A stretch of DNA of 64,000 bases from Thermoflexus sp. (GTDB lineage: Bacteria > Chloroflexota > Anaerolineae > Aggregatilineales > Aggregatilineaceae): the NCBI GenBank assembly GCA_020724465.1, contig DYGX01000004.1, positions 235,647 to 299,646 of the forward strand. Direction: 5' to 3'. A model generated the notes under the pieces. The model made no database searches, had not been told where the DNA came from, and worked only from the letters and a program-made list of their open reading frames with translations. A program made the position numbers and the translations under genes. Shown piece after piece: positions 1 through 9,193 of this stretch (positions are counted from its first letter, which is position 1; each line of letters opens with the position of its first letter).

Positions 1-446
1 ACGGCGCGCGTCTGGTTCACGGCAGCCGGGGCTACACCTTCGCCTACGAGGCCGTTCCCGGTCGCTACCCGGTCGAAGGCGACCGCGACCGTCTGGCGCA
101 GGTGATCGACAATCTGCTGGGCAACGCCATCAAGTTCTCGCCCGCCGGCTCGACGATCACGGTCCGGCTGGCGCCTGGCGCCGATGCCCGCTCGACCACG
201 CTGTCGGTCATCGACGAAGGGATCGGCATCCCCCCCGACAAACTGGATCACATCTTCGAGCGGTTCTACCAGGTCGAGCGCGGCGATCGCGGCCACCGGG
301 GCGGCGCGGGGCTTGGTCTGTCGATCGTCAAGCGCATCCTCGAAGCGCACGGCGGCTCGATTACCGTCGCCAGTGAAGTGGGCCGCGGCAGCACCTTTAC
401 CTGCACGCTTCCGCTGGCAGAAAGGCGGCCGGACGGTGACGTTTGA
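1..446 (+). CDS. Sensor histidine kinase, C-terminal ATPase part (5' truncated)
   Basis: This is the end of a two-component sensor kinase; the gene begins before the window and the open frame is continuous from base 3. The visible part is the HATPase_c domain, which binds ATP and phosphorylates the (unseen) DHp histidine. The N box reads [16 protein letters not shown], the G1 box DEGIGIP, the F box IFERFYQ, and the G2 box [11 protein letters not shown], in the right order and spacing. The protein stops shortly after the last strand, so no receiver or HPt domain is fused at this end. The stop codon overlaps the start of the adenosine deaminase gene by 11 bases, which suggests co-transcription. 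The sensed signal cannot be told from this fragment. Confidence 0.93.
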   Translation, partial: GARLVHGSRGYTFAYEAVPGRYPVEGDRDRLAQVIDNLLGNAIKFSPAGSTITVRLAPGADARSTTLSVIDEGIGIPPDKLDHIFERFYQVERGDRGHRGGAGLGLSIVKRILEAHGGSITVASEVGRGSTFTCTLPLAERRPDGDV

Positions 447-1506
447 CGCCCACAAGGTGGTCGACCGCACCAGCGCCGTCTGGCAAACGCTCCGCCGCTG
501 GCCCAAGATCGAGCTGCACCGCCACCTCGAAGGCTCGCTGCGCCTGGATACGCTGGTCGACATCGCGCGCGAATACGGGATCCCGCTGCCCGCCCACAAC
601 CCCGACGACCTGCGCCCGTTCGTGCAGATGACCGGCGCCGACCAATCCAGCTACATTCACTTCCTCAGCAAGTTCGACGTACTGCGCCAGTTTTATCGCT
701 CGCTGGCCGTGATCGAGCGCCTGACGGTCGAGACGATTGTCGACGCCGCCGACGACGCGGTGCGCTATATGGAGCTGCGCTTCACGCCGCACGCGCTGGC
801 CCGCCAGAACGAGCACACCTACGCCGAGATCATCCGCTGTGTGTGCGCGGCAGCCGCCCAGGCCGAGGGTCAGGCACCGATCCGCGTCCGGCTGATCGCG
901 TCGGTGAACCGCCACGAAAGCCTTGCCATCGCCGCAGAAGTGCTCGACGCCGTGCTGAGCGTCGGGGACTCTCGTCTGGTGGGGCTGGACCTGGCCGGGC
1001 TGGAAGTAGGGCACCCCGCGCGGCACTTCGCGCCGATCCTGGCGCGCGCGCGCCAGGCCGGGCTGCATCTGACCGTTCATGCGGGGGAATGGGACGGACC
1101 CGAAAGCGTGCGCGAGGCCGTCGAGGTGGGCGCGGAGCGCATCGGGCACGGCGTGCGCGCGGTCGAGGACCCGGCCGTGGTCGCGCTGGTGCGCGAGCGA
1201 AATATCGCGCTCGAAGTCTGCCCGACCAGCAACCTGCAAAGCGGGGTCGTGGACCGGGTCGACCGGCACCCGCTGATCACCCTGAGCGAGCTTGGCGTGC
1301 CGGTCACGATCAACACCGACGACCCGCTGCTATGCAATATCACCCTGACCGACGAGCTGGCTGTGGCGCACGTCGGGTTGGGGCTGCCGCTGAGCGCCCT
1401 CAAGCGCCACATCCTGACCGCCGCACGCGCCAGCTTCCTGCCGCCGGACGAGCGCGCCGCCCTCGTCGCCGAGTTCGAGCAGGCGCTCGCCGCGCTGCCG
1501 GCCTGA
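436..1506 (+). CDS. add: Adenosine deaminase family protein
   Basis: The protein is a metal-dependent amidohydrolase that should deaminate adenosine (or a related aminopurine) to inosine in purine salvage. The family's metal ligands are visible: LHRHLEG (H28 and H30), VHAGE (H215, E218), GHG (H238) and NTDDP (D295, D296). The CPTSN motif lies between them. Length is 356 residues, usual for the family. The open frame extends far upstream inside the kinase gene, but GTG at 436 is preceded by AGAAAGGCGG at a good distance and gives a short N terminus before the first metal motif, so it was chosen. Pairing of a deaminase with a sensor kinase is not a known functional unit; the overlap may only reflect compact packing. 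Substrate is not certain, because adenine and aminofutalosine deaminases share these motifs. Confidence 0.9.
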   Translation: MTFDAHKVVDRTSAVWQTLRRWPKIELHRHLEGSLRLDTLVDIAREYGIPLPAHNPDDLRPFVQMTGADQSSYIHFLSKFDVLRQFYRSLAVIERLTVETIVDAADDAVRYMELRFTPHALARQNEHTYAEIIRCVCAAAAQAEGQAPIRVRLIASVNRHESLAIAAEVLDAVLSVGDSRLVGLDLAGLEVGHPARHFAPILARARQAGLHLTVHAGEWDGPESVREAVEVGAERIGHGVRAVEDPAVVALVRERNIALEVCPTSNLQSGVVDRVDRHPLITLSELGVPVTINTDDPLLCNITLTDELAVAHVGLGLPLSALKRHILTAARASFLPPDERAALVAEFEQALAALPA

Positions 1507-1554
1507 TTCTCCCTGCCACGCAACCAGCCGGAAGAAAAAAATCGCGCGCGGGGG

Positions 1555-2232
1555 TTAGCTCGCGCGCTCGATCAGGCCGGGGTCGTCGTTGGTTGGCGTG
1601 TTCACGCGCGGTGAGACCGGATAGGCCATCATCGCGTCGGCGGGGTACGGCCGCAAGAGTTCGGCCAGGCGGCTTGTGTTCGTTTCCAGCGGATCAAGCC
1701 ACAGATCGTACGCCTCGGGCGGCAGGATGATCGGCATCCGGTCGTGGATCGAGGCGACCAGCTCGTTGGCCGGGCCGGTGATGATCGTACAGGTGGTCAG
1801 GCTCGCGCCGCTTTCCAGCTCGGTCCAGATCTCATACAGCCCGGCGAAGCCGAACGGCTGGCGGTCTTTGAGCGTAATGAACATGGGGAGCTTGCCGCCG
1901 GCCCGCTTCTGCCACTCGTAAAAGCCATCCGCCACGATCAGGCAGCGCCGCCGCTTGAACGCGTTGCGAAAGGCCGGCTTCTCGGCCAGCGTCTCGCTGC
2001 GCGCATTGATCATCCGCGCGCCGATGGTCGGGTCCTTGGCCCAGCCTGGGATCAGCCCCCAGCGCATCATGCGCAGGACGGTGCTGCCGTCGTTTTCGCG
2101 CACAACCGTTGCGACCGGCTGCGTGGGCGCGATATTATAGCGCGGGGGCAGCGGCTCCGGCGGGTGCGTCAGCGAGAACGTCTCGAGCAAGACGCCGACA
2201 TCGGGTTCGGTGAGTGTGAATCGTCCGCACAT
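1555..2232 (-). CDS. yedK: SOS response-associated peptidase (SRAP, YedK/HMCES family)
   Basis: SRAP proteins crosslink covalently to abasic sites in single-stranded DNA through Cys2 and protect them from breakage. The protein begins MCGRF, which puts the nucleophilic Cys at position 2 once Met is removed. Further family signatures are NIAPTQ, NARSETL, the DGFYEW segment carrying the conserved Glu, and the HDRMP motif with the catalytic His. It has 225 residues, the normal size. The start is fixed by Cys2. The minus-strand promoter TTGCCA-N17-TATAAT ends only seven bases before the ATG and no Shine-Dalgarno sequence fits, so the mRNA is probably leaderless. It is divergent from the MBL-fold gene and convergent with adenosine deaminase. 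Confidence 0.95.
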   Translation of the reverse strand: MCGRFTLTEPDVGVLLETFSLTHPPEPLPPRYNIAPTQPVATVVRENDGSTVLRMMRWGLIPGWAKDPTIGARMINARSETLAEKPAFRNAFKRRRCLIVADGFYEWQKRAGGKLPMFITLKDRQPFGFAGLYEIWTELESGASLTTCTIITGPANELVASIHDRMPIILPPEAYDLWLDPLETNTSRLAELLRPYPADAMMAYPVSPRVNTPTNDDPGLIERAS

Positions 2233-2239
2233 GTGTTCG

Positions 2240-2268
2240 ATTATAGCGCATCTGCGGCGCGATGGCAA
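2240..2268 (-). promoter_or_regulatory. Sigma-70 type promoter of the SRAP gene
   Basis: On the minus strand the -35 box TTGCCA (2268-2263) and -10 box TATAAT (2245-2240) are 17 bp apart. Transcription would start about seven bases after the -10 box, which is the first base of the ATG at 2232. Confidence 0.7.
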
Positions 2269-2307
2269 CCCGTTCCCCCGCCCGGTTTCCTCAAAGGCAG
2301 CGAGCGC

Positions 2308-3174
2308 ATGATCACCATTGGCGAGATCGAAATTCACCTGATTAGCGACGGCGTGGTGTGGGTCGATCGCGGCGGCCCGTTCGGGCTGGTGCCGCTGGCG
2401 CTCTGGCGCGACTACCTGCCGCCGGACGACCAGCAGCGCGTCCCGATGATCCTGACCTGCCTGCTGGTGCGCGCCGCCGGTCAGACGATCGTGGTCGACA
2501 CGGGCCTGGGCGACAAGCTGGCACCCAAAGAAATCGCGATCTGGGGGTTGGAGCGCCCGACCGGGACGCTGCTCGACGGGCTGGCGCGGTTGGGCGTGCC
2601 GCCGGACGCGGTGGATATCGTGATCGACACGCATCTGCACGGCGATCACTGCTCGGGCAACACAACCTTCGCCGGCAGCGGCCAGGACGCCGTGCGCGCC
2701 ACCTTCCCCACCGCGCGCTACGTCGTGCAGCGCCGCGAATACGCAGACGCCATGCGCCCCAACGAGCGCACCCGCGCCACCTATTTCCCGATCAACTACG
2801 AGCCGCTGGTCCGCGCCGGGCAGATGACCCTGCTCGACGGCGACACCGAGATCGTGCCGGGGGTGCGGGTGGTGGTCACGCCGGGGCACACGCCCGGTCA
2901 CCAGTCGGTGCTGTTCGAAAGCGGCGGCGAGCAGGCGCTCTTCGTGGCCGACCTGGCAAGCTACGCGATCCATTTCGAGCGGTTGGGCTGGATGACGGCC
3001 TACGACGTCGAGCCGCTGGTCACGCTGGAGACCAAGCGCCGCTGGCAGCAGTGGGCGCTGGAGACGGGCGGCCTGCTGATCTTCCAGCACGACACGCGCA
3101 TCCCCGCCGGGCGGCTGGTCGAAGACCAGAACGGGCGACCGCGCATCGAGCCGGTCGCGGTCGAGCTGGCCTGA
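2308..3174 (+). CDS. MBL-fold metallo-hydrolase
   Basis: This is a 288-residue soluble metallo-beta-lactamase-fold hydrolase of the lactonase/AHL-lactonase-like group. It carries the binuclear zinc motif THLHGDHCSGN (HxHxDH), then a TPGHTPGH segment with the next His ligand and a VADLA segment with the bridging Asp, and a late His in the IFQHD segment. The ATG at 2308 begins MITIGEIEIHLISDG, matching the first strand of the family; the open frame runs further upstream but without a sensible N terminus. It is divergent from SRAP, and the intergenic space is only 75 bp. The real substrate could be a lactone, a phosphoester or another ester; the sequence does not settle this. Confidence 0.88.
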   Translation: MITIGEIEIHLISDGVVWVDRGGPFGLVPLALWRDYLPPDDQQRVPMILTCLLVRAAGQTIVVDTGLGDKLAPKEIAIWGLERPTGTLLDGLARLGVPPDAVDIVIDTHLHGDHCSGNTTFAGSGQDAVRATFPTARYVVQRREYADAMRPNERTRATYFPINYEPLVRAGQMTLLDGDTEIVPGVRVVVTPGHTPGHQSVLFESGGEQALFVADLASYAIHFERLGWMTAYDVEPLVTLETKRRWQQWALETGGLLIFQHDTRIPAGRLVEDQNGRPRIEPVAVELA

Positions 3175-3183
3175 CCGGCGCGC

Positions 3184-4110
3184 CTACTGGTCCGCTTCCC
3201 ACTCGCGCACCACGTCCTCGATCAGCGCGCGCACCTCGGGGTCGTCGATGTCGCCCACGCCTTCGTATTGGCGATCGTCGACCACGATCTGCACCCCGCC
3301 GTGCAGCGACGGCTTGACGTGGATCTCGCGCCCGTGAAAGGCCGGGGCAGCGGCCAGCCGCTGCTGGAGCAGGTCTTCGATCTGGTCGGCAATCGAGCGC
3401 GGCGCAGGCGCGGCGGGCGATGTCGTGGGCTGGCCCATGGCCACACGCGCGATATGCCGCAGCGAGGACTCGGCGGGCGGCGCCGGGGGTTCTTCGGCGG
3501 CAGGGCGCGGCGGGCCGGCGGCTGCGCGTCCGATCAGCGCGTTGAGGTCTTGCATCACGCCGTTGAGACGGCGCTCCAGCCCGGCGCGGCGCAGCTCGTC
3601 GGCGGACTGGAAGCGCCGCCCGTCGATCTCCACGATCAGCGCGCCGGACGCCAGATCGCGCCACACGCGCAGCAACTCGACCGCGTCCGCCGGCTCGCCT
3701 TCGGCGGGCGGTACGCCGCCCAAGAGATCCGGCTCCGGCTCAGGCTCGGGCGGCAGCGGGCCCGGCGCGGGGACCTCGCCAGTCAGCAGGCTGAGATCGG
3801 GTAGAGGCGCAGCGGGGCGTCGCGCAGGCGCGGCAGGCTCCAGGCGGGCAGCGGGAGTGCTCGCGGCCCGCTCGCCGCGCAGCGCATGCCACAGGCCGGC
3901 GTAGAACGGCGGCAGAGGGTCGAGGCCCAGCGCGGCCCGGCGGCGGCGCTCCGCCGCGCGCTGCATGACAAACATCGTCAGCGCCACCCAGACGATTCCG
4001 GCGACGCACGTCAGCGCCACCAGGCCGGACACCTGCCCCAAAAAATCGCGGATATTCGACGATTCCGTCTGTGCCAGAAACAACCACGAGAGAGTGAGAA
4101 AGGATGCCAT
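3184..4110 (-). CDS. Hypothetical membrane-anchored protein downstream of mutM
   Basis: I do not recognise this protein. It has an N-terminal hydrophobic helix at about residues 25-50 (VSGLVALTCVAGIVWVAL), a basic stop (RAAERRRRAALG), a Pro/Ala-rich middle, a short folded segment around residues 150-205 (SGALIVEIDGRRF) and a C-terminal acidic alpha/beta segment ending at residue 308. The shape suggests a single-pass protein with cytoplasmic domains. Two adjacent ATG codons exist (4113 and 4110); the second sits at better distance from GAGGCGG. It follows mutM by 66 bp on the same strand, so the two may share a transcript, but no repair motif is visible. Confidence 0.75.
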   Translation of the reverse strand: MASFLTLSWLFLAQTESSNIRDFLGQVSGLVALTCVAGIVWVALTMFVMQRAAERRRRAALGLDPLPPFYAGLWHALRGERAASTPAARLEPAAPARRPAAPLPDLSLLTGEVPAPGPLPPEPEPEPDLLGGVPPAEGEPADAVELLRVWRDLASGALIVEIDGRRFQSADELRRAGLERRLNGVMQDLNALIGRAAAGPPRPAAEEPPAPPAESSLRHIARVAMGQPTTSPAAPAPRSIADQIEDLLQQRLAAAPAFHGREIHVKPSLHGGVQIVVDDRQYEGVGDIDDPEVRALIEDVVREWEADQ

Positions 4111-4176
4111 CATCCGCCTCGCTTTTCTGGCCGGACTCTGCCCCGGCTGCCGGCCCCAGCTTGAGTATCGTCGCGC

Positions 4177-4995
4177 TCAGAGGGTTTGGCAAGCGGGGCA
4201 CAGGTGCGTCCCGCGCTGGCCGACGACGATCCGCGCGATCGGCGTGCCGCAGCGCAGGCAGGGTTCTCCGGCGCGCCCGTAGACGTTCAGCCCGGTTTGC
4301 GCGCTGCCTTTCGTCCCGTCCGGTTTGCGATACCAGTTGACGCTCGCCCCCTCGCGCCGGATGCCATCTGCCAGCACCTGGCGGATCGCGCCGTACAGGG
4401 CGGCCAGCTCGTCCGGGGTAAGGGTGCCGGCGCGCCGCAGCGGATGCAAACGCGCCAGAAAGAGCGCCTCGTCCGCGTAGATGTTGCCGATTCCGGCCAG
4501 CACCGTCTGGTTGAGCAGCAGCGGCTTGAGCGCCCCGCTCCGGCGGGCCAGGCACGCGCAGAACGCGTCGAACGTCAGCGCGTCGTCGAGCGGCTCCGGG
4601 CCAAGCGCGCCGAGCACCTCAGCAGGATCCTCGACCAGATACACGCGCCCGAACTTGCGCGCGTCGGAAAAGCGGAGCTGGTGCGCGTTATCCAGTTGGA
4701 AGGTGAAATGCACCCAGCGGTCGGCGTACTGGACATCATCGTCGGGCGCGACGTACAGCCGGCCGGTCATCTTGAGGTGGATGATCAGCGTATCGGGGTC
4801 GAGCGTGATCACAACGTACTTGCCGCGCCGGTTGATCGCGCGGATCGGCTGGCCCGCGATGCGCCCCGTGAAGATCGGGCCATCGGGCCGGACCAGCCCG
4901 CCGGGATAGTCATAGCTGGCGGCGGTGATGGTGCGCCCGACCAGCGGCGTGCGCAGGCCGCGCACCACGGTTTCGACTTCGGGCAGTTCGGGCAT
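4177..4995 (-). CDS. mutM: Formamidopyrimidine-DNA glycosylase MutM/Fpg
   Basis: The enzyme removes 8-oxoguanine and formamidopyrimidines from DNA and then cleaves the abasic site. The start MPELPEVE exposes the catalytic Pro1 after Met removal and the Glu of the active site. K59 of the RRGKY segment, the GIGNIYADE helix-two-turn-helix and the NVYGR segment are present. The C terminus has the zinc finger CLRC-x16-CPAC. It has 272 residues, as expected. The open frame runs upstream to 5142 but PELPEVE fixes the start at 4995, preceded by AGGGAGC. It is the first gene of a two-gene minus-strand unit with the membrane protein. Confidence 0.97.
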   Translation of the reverse strand: MPELPEVETVVRGLRTPLVGRTITAASYDYPGGLVRPDGPIFTGRIAGQPIRAINRRGKYVVITLDPDTLIIHLKMTGRLYVAPDDDVQYADRWVHFTFQLDNAHQLRFSDARKFGRVYLVEDPAEVLGALGPEPLDDALTFDAFCACLARRSGALKPLLLNQTVLAGIGNIYADEALFLARLHPLRRAGTLTPDELAALYGAIRQVLADGIRREGASVNWYRKPDGTKGSAQTGLNVYGRAGEPCLRCGTPIARIVVGQRGTHLCPACQTL

Positions 4996-5253
4996 GGGTG
5001 CTCCCTGGCGATTTTCTCGCGCCGGGCGCGCGGCCCGGCCGGGCTTGATACAATCTCGCGCTCCAGTGTAGCCGATTTCGCGCCAGTCCGGCATAGGCTT
5101 TTGCACCCATCTGGCGGTTTTGGAGCACAAGACCGCGCACAAACTGCGTCACATGGTATATTAGACAGTGAGCGAGCAACATCCCAGCCTGTGCCAGCCG
5201 CGCGATGATCGGCGGCTGGACGGGCCGGTTCGGCCATCGCCGGAGGAGTGACG

Positions 5254-5439
5254 ATGCCCAAGACGATGACTTTCGGAGCAGATGGGGGCAGCGCCGCGCG
5301 GTATTACATCGTGCTCAGTGACCGGCTCAGTGTGGCGGCGCTGGCGTTCACCTGGGTGATCCTGCTGGTGGCGTACCTGCGCGCCGCTCACCGGAACCGC
5401 ACACTCCAGCGCCGGCTTGCCGCGTTGAGCAGCGCCTGA
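5254..5439 (+). CDS. Small single-pass membrane protein
   Basis: A 61-residue open frame with one clear hydrophobic helix (VAALAFTWVILLVAYL) followed by a basic tail with RTLQRRLAAL, so probably a C-in small membrane protein. The ATG at 5254 is seven bases after GGAGG, a better start than the upstream GTG at 5248. It lies alone between divergent mutM and a convergent M23 gene and is followed by a strong hairpin. No family was recognised and no function is proposed. Confidence 0.55.
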   Translation: MPKTMTFGADGGSAARYYIVLSDRLSVAALAFTWVILLVAYLRAAHRNRTLQRRLAALSSA

Positions 5440-5466
5440 GCCAGACTCCCCAGCGCGAATGATCAG

Positions 5467-5492
5467 ACACGGGGAGCGTCCGCTCCCCGTGT
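5467..5492. terminator. Terminator-like hairpin between convergent genes
   Basis: A perfect 11-bp stem (ACACGGGGAGC and its complement) closes a four-base GTCC loop between the small membrane protein and the minus-strand M23 gene. The T-tract is weak, so it may act in both directions or through Rho. Confidence 0.6.
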
Positions 5493-5528
5493 TGGTTGCT
5501 ACGCCGAGCCGTGCGCGCCGCGCTGCCC

Positions 5529-7859
5529 TCAGAAGGGACCTGTGCCATCCAGCGGATACGGCTCGAAGCTGCGCGCCCAGTCCAGCAGCCTGTCCAGCGG
5601 ATAGACCCCTTCCGGCCACGGCTCCGAACGCGTGACCTGATGATCCCACACAATCGTAGCCGGCTCGTAGCTGAACGCGCCCACGCTGAAGAACCCCAGC
5701 CGCCCGAACGGCTGCCCATCCGACGGATAGGGCGCGCCGTTGCGCTGCGTCGCCAGACGCGCCTGCCACGCCACCAGTCGCGGCGTGAAAAACAGCAGCG
5801 GGTTAAGCGGCGTCTGCGCGTCCAGGCGCGCGCGCCCATCGGTCGCAAAGTGCACTTCCAGGTGCAGATGCGCGTTGTTGCGCTGGGCGATGACGCTGCC
5901 CTCGTCGGTCGTGAGCAGCGGGCAGCCGGAGTTCCCGATGATCTCCCCGGCACGCACTTCCTGCCCGCTGTGGACCAGGGGCGGCGAGCCGGTGGACACG
6001 TGCCCGTACCCGACGATCACATTCGACAACACGCGCGAGCCGTCGTCGCGCCGGAACTTCTCCGGCAGGAAAGGCCGCAGCGCCAGCGAGCGGTCCGCCG
6101 GGTCGTGCAGAAAGGGGAACTCGACGATCACCCCGTCCGCCACGGCGATCAGCGGCGTGCCTTCCGGCACCAGGTAGTCCACGCCGGGGTGCAGCCCGCG
6201 CGAGGCATCGTACTCGTACATCCAGTTGTCCAGGGCGTAGGTTGTCGGCCCAAAGCCGCTGAAGCCCATCGCCTCGATCCCGGCGGGGGGCGTGGTCTGC
6301 ACCGGCAGGAAGGTAAACGGGTCCGGCAGCCCCAGATGAAGCTGCATGGCCCAGAAATCGTGATAGAGCGGCGGGATCGTCTCGCGGGTGAGCGCGATCT
6401 CCAGTTCTTCGAGCGCGGCCCCGCTCAGCGTATCGACTTCGGCGAGCCGGTCCCGGTCGGCGTTCCGCACCCGCAACAGATCGCGCACCAGCGAGCGGCG
6501 AAAAGCCAGCACCGCCTCGCTTTCGTACCAGGAGCCGTCCACCTGATTGTAGGCTGTGGAGCGCGGGAAATCGGTGTCTTCGCCGGGGATCCAGGCATCC
6601 TGATCCGGCCCCGCTTCCGGCCCTTCCCACGGCGTGCGCAGCCAGGTGAACTCGCCGAAGACCAGGCCGTCGGCCTCACGGCGCGTGCCTTCCGGCAGCG
6701 TCCCCAGTGTCTCGGCGTCCAGCGATGGCTCCGCGCGTGCCGTTGTTCCGCCTTCGTGAACCGTCACCTGGACGTCGTGCAGGGGCAGGAAATCCCCCGG
6801 CTGCGCGTGCCGCTCCGGCCCGGCGGCGCCCTGGGGGGCGGGCGTGATGCCGAACGGCATGATCCCGGCGCTCGCCACCCGCAGGCCGGATGTCACGCTG
6901 GCTTCGGCGCTGCTGCCGCCTGCTGCCGGCTCGTCGTCCGGCGCCGGGGGCATGGCAGACGCCGCAGCGGAGACGGCCACCATGGACCCCGGCCCACCGC
7001 CCAGCACGCGCGAGCGCAGGTCGTTGAGCTGGCGCCCAAACTCTTCCTGAACGGCGGCAGACGTCATGTTCGCGATCTGATCGGGGTTCATCTGCGTCCC
7101 CGTCGCCGCCCGCCCCAATAACCCTTTGCCGTTGACCAGCAGGCCGACCACCTGGTGAACCCAATCGGTTCCCAGGCCCATCAGCACACCGGCCAGGATC
7201 GTATCCAGCAGGCGGAACGGCTCGACAATCTGGCTTGCCACCTGCACGCCCAGCGGTTCAAACAGGCGCAGGTTGCCCATCAGCGCCAGAGTCACGCCGA
7301 ACACCAGACTGAGCACCATTGCCGTGAGCTTCTTGCGCGCCACATACACGGGTGATTTCAGCGCGGCCTCGATGGTCCGCTGGGCCTGCTCGAAGAGGGC
7401 GCGCGCCTGTTCCAGGCGTTCTTCGAGCACCGCCAGAGGCCAGTCCTCCGGGTTTGGGCTATCCGGATCGGCAACGGCCAGATCCGGGTTTGCCTGGCGC
7501 CGCCCAAAAGCCACCGACAGCTCGGACATGCTGACCCAGGCGTTGTGCACATCGACCTGCACCAGCCCGGCTACCCGTGCCAGAAAGGTGTGCAGGCTGT
7601 GGCTGGCGTCCAGCAGCGCCCGCTCCACCCAGTTGAACAGGAACTCCAGCGTGCGCTCGATCAGGGCCGCGCCGACCAGCAACGGGGTCAGCTTGACCGC
7701 GATATCGTCCAGATCGCGCGGGGGTTCGCTGCCCGCGTTGAAGGTCTCCGGCTGAGGGGTGCCTTCGTCATCCTGTGCCAGAGCTGTCCCGACTACCAGT
7801 AACGCCACGACCACCCACACGGCAAGCATGAACAGTCGAAATCGCCTGACCGCCTGCAT
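5529..7859 (-). CDS. Membrane protein with C-terminal M23 (LytM-type) peptidase domain
   Basis: A 776-residue envelope protein. It begins with a hydrophobic export segment (FMLAVWVVVALLVVGTALAQ), followed by a membrane region with hydrophobic helices near residues 50-250, an SH3-like segment in the middle (VTVHEGGTTARAEPSLDAE), and a C-terminal M23 domain. The latter has HPGVDY with the first zinc ligands and HLHLE with the last, so it is probably catalytically competent against peptidoglycan or another periplasmic substrate. The ATG at 7859 has GGAGG upstream; an alternative ATG at 7901 sits seven bases after a TATACT box and would be leaderless, adding 14 residues. Fusion of a multi-pass region to SH3 and M23 parts is uncommon. 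The physiological target is unknown. Confidence 0.83.
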   Translation of the reverse strand: MQAVRRFRLFMLAVWVVVALLVVGTALAQDDEGTPQPETFNAGSEPPRDLDDIAVKLTPLLVGAALIERTLEFLFNWVERALLDASHSLHTFLARVAGLVQVDVHNAWVSMSELSVAFGRRQANPDLAVADPDSPNPEDWPLAVLEERLEQARALFEQAQRTIEAALKSPVYVARKKLTAMVLSLVFGVTLALMGNLRLFEPLGVQVASQIVEPFRLLDTILAGVLMGLGTDWVHQVVGLLVNGKGLLGRAATGTQMNPDQIANMTSAAVQEEFGRQLNDLRSRVLGGGPGSMVAVSAAASAMPPAPDDEPAAGGSSAEASVTSGLRVASAGIMPFGITPAPQGAAGPERHAQPGDFLPLHDVQVTVHEGGTTARAEPSLDAETLGTLPEGTRREADGLVFGEFTWLRTPWEGPEAGPDQDAWIPGEDTDFPRSTAYNQVDGSWYESEAVLAFRRSLVRDLLRVRNADRDRLAEVDTLSGAALEELEIALTRETIPPLYHDFWAMQLHLGLPDPFTFLPVQTTPPAGIEAMGFSGFGPTTYALDNWMYEYDASRGLHPGVDYLVPEGTPLIAVADGVIVEFPFLHDPADRSLALRPFLPEKFRRDDGSRVLSNVIVGYGHVSTGSPPLVHSGQEVRAGEIIGNSGCPLLTTDEGSVIAQRNNAHLHLEVHFATDGRARLDAQTPLNPLLFFTPRLVAWQARLATQRNGAPYPSDGQPFGRLGFFSVGAFSYEPATIVWDHQVTRSEPWPEGVYPLDRLLDWARSFEPYPLDGTGPF

Positions 7860-7908
7860 TCGCCTCGTGCCTCCTTGCCTCACTTCGCCAACAGCACTCA
7901 TCCCCCTC

Positions 7909-7937
7909 AGTATAGTCCGGTCCGGGTGGCAGGGAAA
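7909..7937 (-). promoter_or_regulatory. Candidate promoter for the M23 gene
   Basis: On the minus strand TTTCCC (7937-7932) and TATACT (7914-7909) are 17 bp apart. The -10 box is strong and the -35 box weak. Transcription would start at about the ATG at 7901. Confidence 0.45.
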
Positions 7938-7991
7938 ATCCCCCTGCCTGGCCGGCTATCGGCGCGCAAGGTTCCTTGCGCCGCACGGGTC

Positions 7992-7997
7992 TATAAT
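7992..7997 (+). promoter_or_regulatory. -10 box upstream of the Gfo/Idh/MocA gene
   Basis: A perfect TATAAT lies 55 bp before the ATG at 8052. No good -35 hexamer sits at 16-18 bp, so this is only a likely promoter. Confidence 0.4.
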
Positions 7998-8051
7998 GAG
8001 GGCAGGCGGCGCGAGTCAGCCGCGCGGACAGGACATGCGAAGGAGACGGAG

Positions 8052-9053
8052 ATGGATCGGGTGCGCTGGGGCATCATCGGCTGCGGCGACGTGACAGAGG
8101 TCAAAAGCGGCCCCGCGCTGCAACAGGCCGCCGGCTCCGAGCTGGTGGCGGTCATGCGCCGGACGGGCGCGCTGGCAGAAGACTACGCCCGGCGGCACGG
8201 CGTTCCCAAATGGACGGACAACGCCGACGCGCTGATCCACGACCCCGACGTCAACGCGATCTACATCGCCACGCCCCCCGACACCCACTGCGCATACACC
8301 CTGCGCGCCGCCGACGCGGGCAAACCCGTCTACGTCGAAAAACCGATGGCCCGCACCTACGCCGAATGCCAGACTATGATCGAGGCGTGCCACGCAGCGG
8401 GGGTGCCGCTGTTCGTCGCCTATTACCGGCGGGCGCTGCCGCGCTTCGTCAAGATCAAAGAGCTGATCGACGCCGGGGCAATCGGCGAGGTGCGCGCCGT
8501 CCATATGCAGCTCTTTGACGATGCGCGCCCCGACCCATCCGCCCTGCCCTGGCGCTTCCGGCCCGAGATCGCGGGGGGCGGCCTGTTCGTGGACCTCGGC
8601 GCGCACATGATCGACTTTCTGCTCTACGCGCTGGGGCCGATTGTCGCGGCGCACGGCGACGCCGGCAACCAGACCGGCCGCTACCCCGCCGAAGATATCG
8701 TCAGCGGCAGCTTCACCTTTGCCAGCGGCGCGCAGGGGACCGGGCTATGGTGGTTCTCCAGCCCGCAGCGCGCAGACTTCACCGAGATCTACGGCGCGGA
8801 AGGCACGCTGCGCTACGCGTGTTTTGACAACGCCCCGGTGATCTTGCGGCGCGGCGACCGTGAGGAGCAGTTCGTCATCGACCACCCGCCGCACGTCCAG
8901 CAACCGCTGATCCAGACGGTGGTCGATACGCTGCTGGGCGGCGGCCCGTGCCCCAGCACCGGCGAGTCCGCCGCCGAAACCAATCGGATCATGGACCGGC
9001 TTCTGGCGGGCTACCGCGCCCGCCGCGACGAGGGACATGCATTGCGTTCTTGA
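8052..9053 (+). CDS. Gfo/Idh/MocA family oxidoreductase
   Basis: A 333-residue NAD(P)-dependent oxidoreductase of sugar, inositol or biliverdin type. The Rossmann part starts WGIIGCGDVTEVKSGPAL, and the family signature VYVEKPMA follows with the conserved Lys. The C-terminal alpha/beta domain contains GGGLFVDLGAHMIDFLLY with the HxxD pair used in catalysis. ATG at 8052 has AAGGAGA seven bases before it. The gene stands alone between the M23 gene (divergent) and dnaE. Substrate cannot be read from the sequence. Confidence 0.9.
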   Translation: MDRVRWGIIGCGDVTEVKSGPALQQAAGSELVAVMRRTGALAEDYARRHGVPKWTDNADALIHDPDVNAIYIATPPDTHCAYTLRAADAGKPVYVEKPMARTYAECQTMIEACHAAGVPLFVAYYRRALPRFVKIKELIDAGAIGEVRAVHMQLFDDARPDPSALPWRFRPEIAGGGLFVDLGAHMIDFLLYALGPIVAAHGDAGNQTGRYPAEDIVSGSFTFASGAQGTGLWWFSSPQRADFTEIYGAEGTLRYACFDNAPVILRRGDREEQFVIDHPPHVQQPLIQTVVDTLLGGGPCPSTGESAAETNRIMDRLLAGYRARRDEGHALRS

Positions 9054-9097
9054 CGGTTTCTGATCACAAGCTCACGCCTCGCCAGACGCCGGTATGC

Positions 9098-9103
9098 TAT
9101 AAT
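9098..9103 (+). promoter_or_regulatory. -10 box upstream of dnaE
   Basis: TATAAT lies about 90 bp before the dnaE start. No convincing -35 box was found at the usual distance, so the leader start is uncertain. Confidence 0.35.
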
Positions 9104-9193
9104 GCGGGGCGGCTGCGCCGGTGCTGGCGCGCAGTCGTTCTTTCCTCTTTATTGGCACACACCAAAGCGGGTTCTAGCGGGTGATTGCATCCC

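Noticed and set aside
8423..8654. Minus-strand frames inside the Gfo/Idh gene
   Set aside because: Shadows of a well-supported gene, without start signals.
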